64,000 bases of DNA, taken from Hofstenia miamia (taxonomy: Eukaryota; Xenacoelomorpha; Acoela). The DNA lies in contig SCFE01000015.1 in assembly GCA_004352715.1 (NCBI GenBank), positions 2,347,172 through 2,411,171 on the forward strand, given 5' to 3'. Both the position numbers and the translations under genes were made by a program. Positions 35,241 to 48,100 of this stretch are shown here, piece after piece (position 1 is the stretch's first letter; each line of letters begins with the position of its first letter). The notes below the pieces were generated by a model. That model was not told the origin of the DNA, ran no database searches, and saw nothing but the letters and a program-made list of their open reading frames with translations.

Positions 35241-37666
35241 GTTCAAGATGAGACTCTTGATCGCAGACAATATGCAATCATACAAATGGAGAGTAGGACG
35301 TGGAGAGATGGAAAGGACATCATCAAATGGTAGAGAGATAGAGCATATTGGATACTTCACACATAAATTTGCCAGCAAAACTTGGCAATAAAAAACTAAT
35401 CTTCAAGGTAAAGACTGACTTATCTGTTACTCTTAATACTATAATTTTCTATTACCAGATAATTGGCTCATCTTCAGCAAGTTTTGTTATTAATCGCCAA
35501 TACTAGGACCACTGTTTGGTTTTAAATAAAAGTTTTAATACTAGCATCTATCTAGAGCTGTTTATACTTAAAATGTTATTCAAGCTTAGAACATGGTAAA
35601 TTGAGGTTTCTATTTAAAATCAAGTGGCTCAGAGGGCTATTAAGCTTATGGAATATATAGCAAAGTCAGCATCAAAGCACTAATACACTTTAAATAAACA
35701 ATAAGCTTGCTGCAATTTTACATTAAATTTAAACCTGGCATTCTTTTTGGATTAGAAAATAGGTATGCACATAAAAACTGAAAATGGAGAGGGCATGACG
35801 TTTTATATTTCCCGTTTTTGCTATGGAAATGCAATTCCCTAGTGTGCTATTCGATATTCACTCTAATTAAAACAACAACGAATCACATAGCAAAGAAAAG
35901 TAATATAAGATGTGATAAGTACAGTAGAAAATGTTGTTGGACTTCCATCAATTTCAATTACGAATGCGAAAATATTATTCAACCCATGCGTCACAGGCAC
36001 ATAAAAAGCCTTATTTTGTTGATTTGAATCCCATGTGCAATCAATATCTAGTTTGTAATTCTTTTGCTATGTGAAAAAATTTATCTGGGTACCCAACTGC
36101 ACAATTTTATGTGGCAGTTAGAAATTTAATAATCAATTTAAATTTCTACATCAAAACAAAAGATTGAAAGAATTATTATAGGCATATCACCGGTAATTCA
36201 ACTATGGCCTATTAATTTGTTGTCTCCATCTGGATCGAACCTAGATTCACATTTTTTTCTTTTATACGAATTATCTTCCCAAATATTTTAGATAAGTCTT
36301 TGTTGCAACAATCTAACAGTGCTCATGAAAATGCTTTGAACGATCGTCATCAGTGATACACATACCTTACAACTACTACTATTAACAATCATTTCAGAAT
36401 TTTAAATAAATCCAACATTTTGTTCCCAGGCAATTTCAAATCCTGTATTCCAATTATTAAACAATGGAATAGCGAATGTGAGACTGGGAGAAGTATTGAA
36501 GACAGTTTGGCTTTTCCGCTATTTCGCGTGATGTTGAATAATATTTTGCGAATTAGATAAAAGATTTTAAAAAGGCAACTTCCTCTCAAATAATTAAAAG
36601 TGATTGGGATAAGTGCAAACCTATTTGTGAAGATCGTAAAAAATAATTCAATTTAATAATCAAACTCCGTATTGTTACATTAATGGAAATATTTAATTCT
36701 ACTTGGAATTTCAATTTACATCAATTTTTTATCTGAAAATCAACAACCTATAGAAGTCCACTACGGTGAATGTTATGTAGGTTTCCGTATTCGAATAGTA
36801 AATATGCTACAACTTAGCACCGCTATAAATGAAATTTGACTTTTAATTACATTAATCAATGCTGTTTATTCTTTCCAACTTTTTCGTTATGAAATTGGCA
36901 AAAAGTTGAGATGAAGAACATAAAATCGTTTTATCAAGTTGACAAAATATTAATAGGATATGCCGAAAATAACGGAAAACTGATCGTTTCAATCCACTGT
37001 CTTTCGCCATTCTCACTTATGCTCACATATTGGTCCCAGATTCAAAAAGGAAGTTTCAGGTCTCGATCTGCCTCGATGAGACTTGAAAGAAAGCTTCAAT
37101 GTTTCCGAATCAAGACTGTTGGTACTGTTTAAAATTTTAATAAAACAGTTAATCGCAATACTAAAATTTATAAATAAGAATTTGTAGGCACTAAGTCTAG
37201 TCAAATAGCATTTCATTCCAATATTAAGACTTGTTAATTCTAAGTAAAACAAAAATTCCTGGTGAACGCAGTGACTGCACTTCAGATATCCATTTTGAAT
37301 GCAAAACAAGGAATTATACACATGACATATATTAATATTGTTGCTAATGCTTTATATTTAGCGTAAATAAAAACAATTTTGATACTAAGATTTACCAAAC
37401 CAGCTATAGATACTTGAAAATTACTTGCCTGTGAAGCTAAACAGCCTAATACAATCCCCATATCTTTCAGATATTTTTTAGAAAAGTTGGCAAATAGTCA
37501 TATTACGATATAACAAATTGAACGATTTCATCGATTTAATGGGGGATTTTCATGAAATTTTAAGATGTTTTAAAATATCTAATTACTATAAAGTCGCTAG
37601 CGAAATTATCAAAAAATGATTGACAGTTCTTAAAATTTTAAATTATATATTTTATTATTTTCCGTT
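35241..37666. other. Intergenic AT-rich sequence
   Basis: No gene is recognised in this 2.4 kb. The short frames at 35818-36027, 36389-36589, 36911-37132 and 37013-37321 have no family features. Confidence 0.5.
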
Positions 37667-38354
37667 TTGTTTAAATCCCATTACAAAATTTATTACATTA
37701 TTTCTGACCAATACCAAAAATGTATAATGGAATTTAAATTATTTAGAGCATTGAATCACAGCTGTGCAGGAACATTCCTTGTGACAACAAATTGGAACAA
37801 GAACACACTACCACTAACAATAAATGAGATTGTAATCCAATCAACAGTAGACACTAGTGCCTCTATAATTGCAGACACCTGCACAAATCAAATCAGCATT
37901 AATAGAAGTTACCCTAAACCACATAATCATCATTTAATTAATGCATTGGGAGCTTTCTTTGACACCAAGGAAGTCAAATAATATATTCTGCCACAATATG
38001 TTAATAGTTGACACTACAAACCATACTTTACCATATGAACTAATACTCAGTAAGGACTTTTTGGAAAAGTACCATTGTATTATAAACTTCCAAAATAAGA
38101 CAATAACTATTAATCCAAAAAACAAAGATATTAATACACATTTACAAACAATTAATAACCAAACAATTACATTACATCTTGTTGATACTACTAAAATAGA
38201 ACCATTCAGCTGCTGTTTCAATACTTTACAATCAAAACAACCTATTTACTCTGACATTGTTATCAATAACCAACAGGGTTTAAACTCTATGAAGGTAATC
38301 ATATTGACCTCTAAACTTAAATGTCATGATGATAAGGCAACAACAGCAATTTAA
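37667..38354 (+). pseudogene. Retroelement aspartic protease region, broken
   Basis: IVIQSTVDTSASIIADTC lies near 37830-37885. The family catalytic motif DTG/DTS is present as DTS. The second conserved block of retropepsins appears in the next frame as ELILSKDFLEKYHCIINF, close to the (I)LG.DFL...... pattern. A stop at about 37979 and a frame change separate the two. The domain would process the polyprotein. Confidence 0.75.
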
Positions 38355-38457
38355 AACAAATAATTTGCAAATGATCATAACCTCAAATATTAAAATATTT
38401 GCTTCTCTTTTCATTATTGTTGTAGAAACAAAATGAAAACTAATACTTTCATTAGAG

Positions 38458-39260
38458 ATGACTCACCTCAACAATCAAACTATAACTATTCTAACAATCA
38501 ACTATGTGATGCATCCACACTTATCTTCTGATGAAATTATCCAATTAAATTCCACATTAACAGAACATGCATCTGAATTTTCAATACAATTAGCATGGGA
38601 AAAGCCATCAGTAGAGAACATCCAATTGAAACCATTCATAACAAACCAATATGACAACCAGTGCATCCTTTACTCAAGTATTTGAAGCATGAATACTTCA
38701 AAATAAAACAAAACAATAAACATTGCTTATGTATTGACTTTAGAAAATTAAATGATATTACAAAAAAAGATGCCTATCCATTGCTTCATATTGATGAAAT
38801 ATTATACACTGCCTTCCAAAATTCTTACTTCACTACACTTGAATTATGCAAAACCTATTGGCAGATACCTATGTGTAAATCTAACATTGAGAAAACTGAT
38901 TTTATAGCCCGTATGGGTTATTTGAATTGCTATCATGGCATTCAGGCTATGCAACACCCCTGCTACTTTTCAGCTTTATGTCACCAAGGTATGGCAGAAC
39001 AACAATAGCAACCTAGACAAAGGCATATATTGATGACATATTAGTTGCTTCAAAGTCCATTCCAGAGCACATTAACAAATTACAAAAATTTTTACAGTAC
39101 ACTTTGATAACTCTGGCCTTAATTGTCTAAAAAAATTTCTGGTGACCATTCCAACATCATCATCATGAAATTGATAGAATATTTGAAAAATTTCAACTTC
39201 AATATAGTACATTGTAAAGGGAAAAAACATACAAACACAGATGTTATGGCTGCTCTCCCA
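38458..39260 (+). pseudogene. Retroelement reverse transcriptase and RNase H remnant
   Basis: The frame at 38661-39008 contains CLCIDFRKLNDITKKDAYPL and YFTTLELCKTYWQIPM, where the motif-A aspartate (usually LDL..GYWQ) is replaced by glutamate. YIDDILVAS follows in a shifted frame at about 39026-39052, so the YxDD box is kept. The stretch between YIDD and the RNase H end is much shorter than in full-length elements, implying an internal deletion. IVHCKGKKHTNTDVMAALP at about 39206-39260 is the usual C-terminal end of RNase H. Confidence 0.85.
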
Positions 39261-39529
39261 TAATATCATTGTGACAAAACTAAAAAAGAATATGAAAAAG
39301 CTCCTTTTCCTTTCAATTCAAAATCATCATATGACAACCTACCCATTGCTAACATGGATTTGCAAAGCTATTCAATGTTTGATATTCATATAAAGGAAGA
39401 GATATCAGAACAAGAAATAATAAAACATCAACATAGTGACATAGAGCTGATACAAATTATCAATAAGATACAAAAACCCTAAGTTAACATTAAACAAAAC
39501 AGTGACAAAATACTTTAATTCCTATAAAG

Positions 39530-40500
39530 GGGAGCTTACCACAAATGGTCTTTTATTCATTGCTAATAAATATCACAACCATATTGCACTACCTGAATAT
39601 TATAAACAAGATATAACATGAAAATTTCATGATAGAGGCCACATTGGAGTTATCCAAACAGAATGTACTCTAAACACACAATTTAATTGCCTAAGACTTA
39701 GATCCATTTTTTGCAATATTATTTATAGATGTAAAACATGTTTTCTTACAAATGCAGCACACTTTCCACCACAACATACTGAATTGCAGAAAATAACATA
39801 ATCTGTTCCTAATGAAATGATCCATGTTGGCATAGAACAAATCTCTAAAGATGATGAAGGTTATCAATAGGTTCTCATCATTGTTGACAACTTTACAAAA
39901 TATGTGCATATGATCCCTATCATCAATCAAACTGTGTATACAATAGCAACCACTCTATTTTACAATTGGATATTACAATTTGGACCAATGTCTACCATTG
40001 TTAATGATTGCAGCAAAAACAGGAACAGCTTCAACAATTATAAATCATCTATGAAAATGCCACATCATACCATCAATAGAGTAAGGGTGTGGTAAAATGT
40101 ATAAACAAAACATTAAAAAAATTAATTTGAATTGCAAAAACATGTATCTGTAGAAAATATTGAAGAACCATTTTACCTCAATTACAGTATTTCTATAATA
40201 CTTCCATAAATTCAACATCTGGCATAACACCATTTAAAGCCACATATGGCCATGAAGCAGCCACCCCATTAACCATGTTATACAAAAAATATAAGTACAA
40301 ATGATTATATAAAAGATCTACTACAATAACTACAAGAAATTCTAAAAAGAATTTGTATGTTTAACAAGGAAAGCACTATTCAACAGACTTGAAACTACAA
40401 TAAACATCTCTATTGTGAACAACATAAAGTAGGAGATAAAGTGTATTCTTTCACTCTAGTACAAACAACTGATGGTGTTACAACCTCAAATAAACATGTC
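39530..40500 (+). pseudogene. Retroelement integrase remnant
   Basis: An HHCC zinc region is visible (HDRGHIGVIQ, then IYRCKTCF near 39723-39748). It is followed by core pieces VLIIVDNFTKYVHMIPI near 39870-39920 and FYNWILQFGPMSTIVND. The first catalytic aspartate is replaced (MIHVGIEQIS, where the family has D). Stops occur inside the zinc and core domains. A terminal GITPFKATYGHEA near 40220 matches the C-terminal part of Gypsy integrases. Confidence 0.8.
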
Positions 40501-40676
40501 TCTTGAAAATATTTTTATAATCTATTTTCTCAAGGATGAAAAACTTATTGATTACAAACTAATGAAAAAAGAAAAAACTTTCTCTCACAGCTAGGAAAAT
40601 TGTCTTGGTAATAATTCTTTGAGCTTTAGACAATAATTACTGCATTTTATCTGAAATTTATGAACTAGAGCTAAGT

Positions 40677-43120
40677 TTGGTTAACTTCATTATTCTTAAG
40701 CCACAAAATTTTAGTGTCCTGTGCTTACATGATTTTCAAAACTCAATTGCTGCTCTTATACATACTGATCTATTTCTACATAGAGTGTGCCTGCTTCACT
40801 GTCTGATGGTTGACAAATGCCTAGCAATCAACATCCTGCTACAGGTACAATCCTATAAGATTATTGCTGTTATATTCACTTAGGCCAATCAGTGAGGACA
40901 CTGAATGAAGTTAGTACAATCTGGAATATAATAAAAGAAGACTACCCAACAGACAACACTTGGCCTGTGATTTTGATCTCATCTCCATCTAAGTCATACC
41001 ATTAGTCAGTTGAAAAACTTCTATTTAACATTCAAAAATCACTAGAAATACATTATCAAACTGACTTTCACCAAGCCTTCTTAGAGGAAACAAGAGCTCC
41101 TGCTTGCAATCCTAAATCTGCTCTTTGGCTAATTTTTATTTACCTCACCACTTATCCCATTCTAACACTACCTATCTCAAAAGCTAAGCACAATCAACTA
41201 CACAAAAGCACATTTCATTAGATCACCATTGTTCCTATCTCTGCCAACCTCAAAATTTGGCTTTGGTTTGGCACATCTTTGCCAATGTCACCTTCCAGTA
41301 AAAACATGAAACTAACTACAACTTTTTAAAGATATTATAGCCACATAATCAACAAAGAAAATCCACTTTTCAACTTACCAATTTCTCTCATCAGCAACAA
41401 ACTTGGTATAGCCACCAGAGATGTTCATATTGTTTCTGACACACTTACACAATCAAAAGTTCATCTGGGGTACTACTAGTGAAACTGAATTTTTGTCTCT
41501 AACCAACAACCACTCTCCACTACCATCACTCCATCTACAGAATCAGATAGCTCATTGCCTCCCCATTAATAAAAACAAAATTTTATTTAATTACCACAAC
41601 AAGAAATACCCAGAATGTTCTTACAATGTAATTTCAACATCTGTTAAGTATGAAAAAATGGCAAGGAAAGAATTCCAATTAAAATAATAGAACTTGAACT
41701 GCAATCTAGTTCTGAATTCCAAACACAGGAATCATTGTTAAGTTCCACATAACTGTTAGTGATATCTCAGTATCAACAACAGATAGATGACAATAACATC
41801 AAAAAACTAGGAATTGATATCAGTCCTAAAAAACTTGAATGGATTACAACAGATTCAAACAATTACCTGAGATGTGTTGTAAAAGCTGAACCCCAAGATG
41901 CCCCAATAGTATCACAACAATATGCTATCTCAAAAGACACTGACTCCTTATCTTTAATGAAAAGCTTCTTTACAAATGCTGGAAAAATCTCAAATATCAA
42001 CTATGCTTCAACCACATTTGCAACTTGCTCTTGCTGTTGAGTGTACAACTTCCAAATTGAATATTTCAGAAGAAAATCCCTCAAGATTGTGTCCTCATCT
42101 ACAATTTGATTCTCTATGGGGGCACATAGTTTGTGGACAGGTGAACTATCCTGTGACCATAGGGATTGCCTGGTTGGAATTGACTCTATAATTGCAAATA
42201 CCTTTAGAAGAGTGCATAGAAACTGAAAATAATTACTGTATCCCATCTCCTCAAATTCACACAGCAGTTATAAAACCTGCATAGTGATTGAAACATAAGA
42301 AGAAAAGAAGAGTAAATATGCCTCTAATAGATACAGAACAATATGTTAATAATCTCAGTGACCTAAATAAAACTCTTCACTCAGATCAATACAAAAAAAG
42401 TAAATCAAAACTCATTAATGAAAATGATGTTTCCCAATTGTACTGTGATGGACACATCCTACTGGAACATATCTTTAGAAAAGGAAAACTGATTGCACAG
42501 CAAATTGAGCATATTAAGTTGAGCATAACAAAGTTACCAAACAGAACTTTAATCTTATTCTTAGGTATAACTGATCTTATGTCATGCAACCATATACAAG
42601 AGACACTGCAATACTATGATATCTCCAAACACATAAAAATTCTAATGATGATGTGAAACAAAATATCAGATCTTGAACTAATGACAGATGAAATACTCAA
42701 TAGTAATATTTCCATATTTTTAAATGAGGTTAAAAATCATTCAAATTTATTAAACTTATACAAGTTCTTCTACCCTGATACAAAAATAACTGAAGATGAA
42801 ACCCATGCACCCAACATTGATGACAGAATGATGCTGTTAATTACTATAAAAGGTTTATATTTAAATCTTAAGTTTTACAACCTCTTTACACATAAACTCA
42901 ACAGTCTCTAAAATTTTCTAACTATTTCACAACAAATGAAAAAACCAAAATTTTATAATTTTGTGAAAAAGTTAGCAATCAATTGGAAGCTTTATGTTAC
43001 ACAACTCATTATATGAAGCACTCAGACATTCTATCATGGAACAATCCCCAAGGAATTACATTAGTGCAACAAGCTCAAGCTCTTATCAAACCAGACAAAG
43101 TTGAAATTGTGGACTAAAAT
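40677..43120 (+). pseudogene. Post-integrase coding region of the LTR element, unknown function
   Basis: Broken frames continue on the plus strand after integrase at 40677-40883, 41421-41687, 41759-42040, 41976-42191, 42288-42656 and 42681-42911. Codon use and C/A-rich composition match the pol part, so this was coding sequence of the element and not host DNA. Position would suggest an envelope-like gene, but I see no clear signal peptide, fusion or anchor segment. The last two frames contain LILFLGITDLMS, followed about 75 residues later by a D...(K)GLYLNL-type ending. This recalls the G-x-N/T-D and terminal blocks of SGNH-type esterases, a tentative reading. Confidence 0.45.
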
Positions 43121-43141
43121 GCACAGCCCAGCTTAGGGGCA

Positions 43142-43536
43142 TGTGGCATTAGGACATTCAAGACTTTCTATTTCTCATTACATTATTCTGAAATGGCAAT
43201 TATTCATTTCAATGTTGGGAATTACGAAATTATTGCAATTAACAATTGGATGATATGAAATAGTGCTATATATTTTTAGTTTGAATGTTTCTGATAATTC
43301 AATGCAGTAAATTTAACTGTTGCTGACTAGTGATTATTGTACCAGTTGGATAATTACTTACATTGACAACAGTATGTAATTACTTTTTTCATACAATTTG
43401 TTGTTCCTATATATTAGTGTGGATTATTCCTTTTGTTAATTATTAAACTGTAGCTATGGTAAATCCATTCTTAAACACAAATCCTCTCTGGTGATAGGGA
43501 CTTTGGACTGCTCACTGACTTCATAGTGATGTCACA
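43142..43536 (+). repeat. 3' long terminal repeat, 395 bp
   Basis: It starts TGTGGCAT after a purine-rich GCTTAGGGGCA stretch and ends ATGTCACA. The termini are inverted copies of each other at 7 of 8 positions and carry the canonical TG...CA. A TATA-like TATATATTAG lies near 43410. No second copy was found upstream of the protease region. Confidence 0.65.
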
Positions 43537-43555
43537 ATATATATATATATATATA
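43537..43555. repeat. (TA)n microsatellite between LTR and Tc1 element
   Basis: This TA tract links the LTR end and the Tc1-type terminus. It supplies the TA target dinucleotide at 43554-43555. Confidence 0.9.
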
Positions 43556-44460
43556 CAGTACTTGCCAAAAGTTTAGGAACAGTAACCTGTCTAAGGTGTG
43601 TTTTATGCTATTTCCTGTAAACTTCAAAAAAATTCCTGGAATTCTCAATTTATTCTTAGAATTTACAATAGCTTCACTTTGCCAATCAAATGAAACAATT
43701 TTAGATTTACATGCCATACATTTTCACTAAAAAGCACTATCATTATAGTTTGAAATTTCACCAACAAAGCATGCTCAAGTTCATATCTTGTCTGAGGAGG
43801 GGTACAATTATCGTGCTATAGCTGTTAGAATGTGCATGTCAGTATCTTCAGTATCAAGAAGTGTTACTCACTATCAGCAAATGCAAAGTTTTTCCTCCCA
43901 CAAGCAGTCTGAAAAACCAAAAGTGACAACCTCTCAGACTGACCATCTCATTCACCATTATGTTGTCAATCAACCATTCTCTTCATCTTCTGAAGTCAAA
44001 GCAAATCTAAGTGCAATAGTGCAGAATGCATCAACACACACAATTAGGCATTGATTGAATACTAAATTTGACCTTCCATCATGCAAACCAGCAGCCAAAC
44101 CCTGATTGTTGTCAAAGAACATTCAAGACCAGTAGCAATTTTGGAGGTAATACCAAAACTACACATCTGAGATGTGGGATGAAGTAATGTTTAGTGATGC
44201 ATCCAAGATTTGCCAGTTTGCATCATACTGGCCACATGTTTGACAACCAAGAATACAAAGATTCAACACATGTTACATGCAACAAACTATCTGCTTGTAT
44301 GCATTTTGTTCCTTACAATGAGACAGTCACAGCCAAGGCCTACATCAAAATTATTCAGGACAAAGTTTCCATGTTTATGCAGCTTCACAGAACATCTGTA
44401 CTACAACAAGATGGTGCTCCTTGCCACATCTGTTGGTAGTTGTTGTTATTTATCAGCCAG
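43556..44460 (+). mobile_element. Tc1/mariner-type transposon, 3'-truncated
   Basis: The left terminus reads CAGTACTTGCCAAAAGTTT and then AGGAACAG, a typical Tc1-type end following TA. The transposase relic follows in the same orientation. No matching right terminus is seen before the gap at 44594, so the element is truncated or continues into it. Confidence 0.82.
43788..44440 (+). pseudogene. Tc1-type transposase pseudogene
   Basis: The frame at 43788-44054 gives an N-terminal helix-turn-helix (YNYRAIAVRMCMSVSSVSRS). After stops, MWDEVMFSDAS near 44172-44204 holds the first catalytic aspartate (family: V.FSDES). The frame at 44194-44439 continues with NKLSACMHFVPYNET and ends VLQQDGAPCHICW, which holds the second aspartate (QQDGAPCH). 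The third acidic residue (SPDLNPIE region) is absent because the sequence diverges right after this point. Several stops make it non-functional. Confidence 0.85.
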
Positions 44461-44559
44461 ATCACAAACTTTTCATGTTGACTAGTTGTTTTCATGCTTG
44501 TAAATATTGTAAATACACAATGTATATAAGACACCCAAGCATCTGTAAATGGAGATTCT

Positions 44560-44561
<2 letters not shown>

Positions 44562-44593
<32 letters not shown>
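44562..44593. repeat. (TA)n microsatellite at gap edge
   Basis: This TA tract runs into an assembly gap, and the gap is left through another TA tract (44794-44823). Confidence 0.9.
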
Positions 44594-44793
44594 NNNNNNN
44601 NNNNNNNNNNNNNNNNNNNNNNNNNNNNNNNNNNNNNNNNNNNNNNNNNNNNNNNNNNNNNNNNNNNNNNNNNNNNNNNNNNNNNNNNNNNNNNNNNNNN
44701 NNNNNNNNNNNNNNNNNNNNNNNNNNNNNNNNNNNNNNNNNNNNNNNNNNNNNNNNNNNNNNNNNNNNNNNNNNNNNNNNNNNNNNNNNNNNN
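44594..44793. other. Assembly gap, 200 N
   Basis: This is a run of unknown bases between two TA tracts, probably an unresolved microsatellite. Confidence 0.99.
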
Positions 44794-44823
<30 letters not shown>

Positions 44824-44825
<2 letters not shown>

Positions 44826-45110
44826 GCTTTGAATACAAAATTTTGGAATATACACAAGGTGCTGGATACAAAAAGTATATATGGTCACAAGATACTATGG
44901 TGGAGGGTGCTGGATACATTACAAAAACTTTTTTTGAAAAAACTTGAAACTCACACATCATAAATTAGACCCCCTTTAAAAATGAACAATGTAAAATTTT
45001 TTCACTAAAATAAATTATTCTGGCCTTACATCAAAGAGGGCACTGATACTATGGGAAATTGGAAAGTGTGGGCAGTGGATAAAAATCCCATAGTATCTAG
45101 AGTCTGTATA
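44824..45110. mobile_element. Short element with GATACTATGGGA motifs between TA tracts
   Basis: GATACTATGG occurs at 44891-44900, GATACTATGGGA at 45045-45056 and its exact complement TCCCATAGTATC at 45086-45097. The latter two form a 12-bp perfect inverted repeat. GGTGCTGGATAC is repeated at 44858-44869 and 44906-44917. TA tracts lie on both sides. The sequence AAAATCCCATAGTA here is also found at 20196-20209 in the element at 20.1 kb, so the two are probably related. It has no coding capacity. Confidence 0.5.
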
Positions 45111-48100
45111 TATATATGTATATATATATAAACAAATATATATAAACAAATCTTGAAATTTAACCTAAGAACACAAAAAATGATAAAAAGACACAGTGCC
45201 TGATATAAATGGTTTTTGCCATTTTTTAAAAAAATATTACTAATCCATGAAAAAAACTAAAAAAATCCAAATGAACACAATAATTATAATAGATGAAACA
45301 CTAATCATATAAGATGAAGCAATTGATTACATTTGCACTACATCAAATTTGGGCATTCTGTCTCCTTAGAAATGTATATATATATATATATAATCATGTA
45401 GACTTTGCAAATATAATCTGCATTTACTAAACTAACATAACACTGATTAGCCTGCATATATTTTTGATGATAATGTATGATCAACTTTTAATTTTATCTA
45501 CATTTAATAATTATTTAGTTTTAGTTCTAGCTATTATGTAATCATTCATCTATCTTAATTTGATGTTATATTGTGAAATAATCAGCCTTAATCTACATAA
45601 AAGATAATGAAGAAGAAAAGGGAAATTTTATTTATTTATTTTGATTACCTTGATTTTGTTTTTATATCAATTAGAATCTTTTGTAAACCAAGATATAATA
45701 CAGTAAGGTTCATGTCAGTAAAAGTTTTGGCAAAGGGATTTAACTGAAAACACATAGCTAATTAATAGCCATAAATAACATGTTGTGTAGAAATCAACAG
45801 ACAAGTTTTATACTTAAAGAAACAATTGTCAACAAAAAAACAGGTACATGTTGTTTGTTGTAAAATGTTGATATAAATATGATGTGTGAATACAAACAAG
45901 TTGAGGAAATTAAAGAATTCAGATTTCTCTTTAATTTGTATCAGGTTTTGATTATGATATCACAAGTAGCTATTCAGGGACTCTAACCACACACTTATTG
46001 GCTTGCTGGGAGGCATCATCAAACTGGCAACTAGATTTTAGCTATAAACCTCAGCTTTACCTTTGCACCCTGTCTACACAAAGTTTGTCCTTAGGTTAAG
46101 TATACAAATAGGAGTTGTTATTTCATTTACCTTCCCTATCTAGTCAACTCACATTAATAAGAAATGCCTTTAAATAGCTGGATAGTTGTCTGTAAGTTAA
46201 CCTGCTGCTTTAGATCCAAATTTTTTATCAGTGTTAAACATAATTTGCCTTATTATACATATGAGATGTCTATGAACATTTTATTAATTATAGAGGTTAG
46301 TACATTATTTTATTACAGACTTCTTACTAACATCTCTTGCAAGGCCACAATGGGTGCTCACATGTATCAAGGGTTATGTGCTTTTTTATTTGTAGAGTAA
46401 GGTCTATAAGAAGTAAAAGCAGCAAGGTTGTGAACAGTCATTTAATAATTAGGATAACAAGGGCAATCATTGTACAAAATTTGTTAAGGGTAAGCAACAA
46501 ATGGGAACATCTCACAATACCACATTAACCACTGTCACTGAGTAAGTTCTTTGCATAGCATTGGCAATTGGTACTGGATACCATCTTGCTCTTGTTTACA
46601 TGGCTCTGCTTCAGGATTTGACCCTGTGATCTCTTGCTGTAAATCTAAATAGACTTTGATTAATTAATTACATGCAATAGAGTTGTAAAAGGTAGTTAAT
46701 ACAATAAATGTTACAAATGGGGCAGTGGAGATATAATGGAATCAATCACTTATTGCAGAGAACAATTTATGTAACTAAGAAAAGTAATAGTAATCATTAA
46801 TTATGGTGATAGAATAATGGTGATTCTACAATATGTAGCAACTTGATCATATCTTGTTCCAAATCTTAAAAAATTATAGGGAAAGCTGATGCTAGTGAAC
46901 TTTCATTGTGCTACAAAAAATCATCTGCAGTACCTTTAACATATTTTTAAAAGATATTATTAGCATATCTATACACAGGCTTGATATAGGGTAAAAATGA
47001 TCATAAATTCATAGCATACCATATATATTTAAGAACATTAGTCCAGAAAGCTTAAAATTCATAAAATTATTAACTATTCTTAAACAAATTACACAATATA
47101 AAAGTATAATCATTCAATTTTATGCATTTTTAGTGTAAATCAAGTCCTTCTTACATGAGATTTTAAATAAATTGGAACATTTATACTTTGTAACAAATTG
47201 CATTTTCAGAAAATTTGTTCTCCCAATATGTATTTTTGCCCTGTTTTATTTACTGATTAGCATAACATTGGTGATACATCTGCATAATAAATGCAATAGA
47301 ATATTTACATCCCCTGCTGACAACACACCCTTTACATACTGCAGCCAATATTTGCATTTTATTTCATCAATTTCACTGATGCATTTACCTTTTTCCTCAC
47401 AGTAGTTAAGCATTAAACAGTACAAAAATACTTATTTCATTGCAACTCTACTAACCCAATTGATTCCTCACAGTAGTTTGGGTGCATTGAATTGCTTAAT
47501 CTAGTTTTTCAAGCATTAAGTCTGTTATCATAGGCAAATTCATTGATGTTGCTTTTATCATAACTACACTAAAAGAATTGCAAATTTCATTAAAACTTAA
47601 TTTAGAGTATTTATTTAAGATTATTATACTTACAAATGAATTAATCTTTTAAATCCATAATTAAATATTAATGCTTAATGCAAGTGTTTTTTCAAAGAAT
47701 TGTTAGCACATTTGGTATTTAAGAGGTCTGCAATGATGTCAACCTAATCAAAATCAATAATGGGAGTAAAACAAAATAGGTAATATTAAAAAATCTAGGA
47801 TATTTTAAGAACTGGCAACTGGTTTTTAATAATTTCTAAAATGTATTATATAGAAATTAGATATTTTAAAACATTTTAAAATTTTATGAAAATCCCCTAT
47901 TGGTGTTTGTAAAAGTGATAGACTTTAAAGAACTTTAAGTACTCAGTTTGAGATTTTAAAATTTTATATGTTCAAAGACCCTCTTGAGCAGGGTTTTCAA
48001 GTATTCTGAATTCTAAGAAATCAAATATGAATAAATTCACAAAACTGGATAAAAAACAGAACTACTAAAATACAGTCCTTTCACAAAGATTAAATTCTTA

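Larger units (their letters stand above)
37667..43536 (+). mobile_element. Gypsy-type LTR retroelement, 5'-truncated, degenerate
   Basis: The order on the plus strand is protease, reverse transcriptase, RNase H, integrase (37.7-40.5 kb), then about 2.5 kb of additional broken coding sequence, then a 395-bp 3' LTR. PR-RT-RH-IN order defines the Ty3/Gypsy group. No gag or 5' LTR is visible before 37667, so the left part is missing. Many stops and frameshifts show a long-dead copy. Confidence 0.85.

Noticed and set aside
44385-44963. Several overlapping frames through TA tracts and the 200-N gap
   Set aside because: Artefacts of translating N and TA repeats on both strands.
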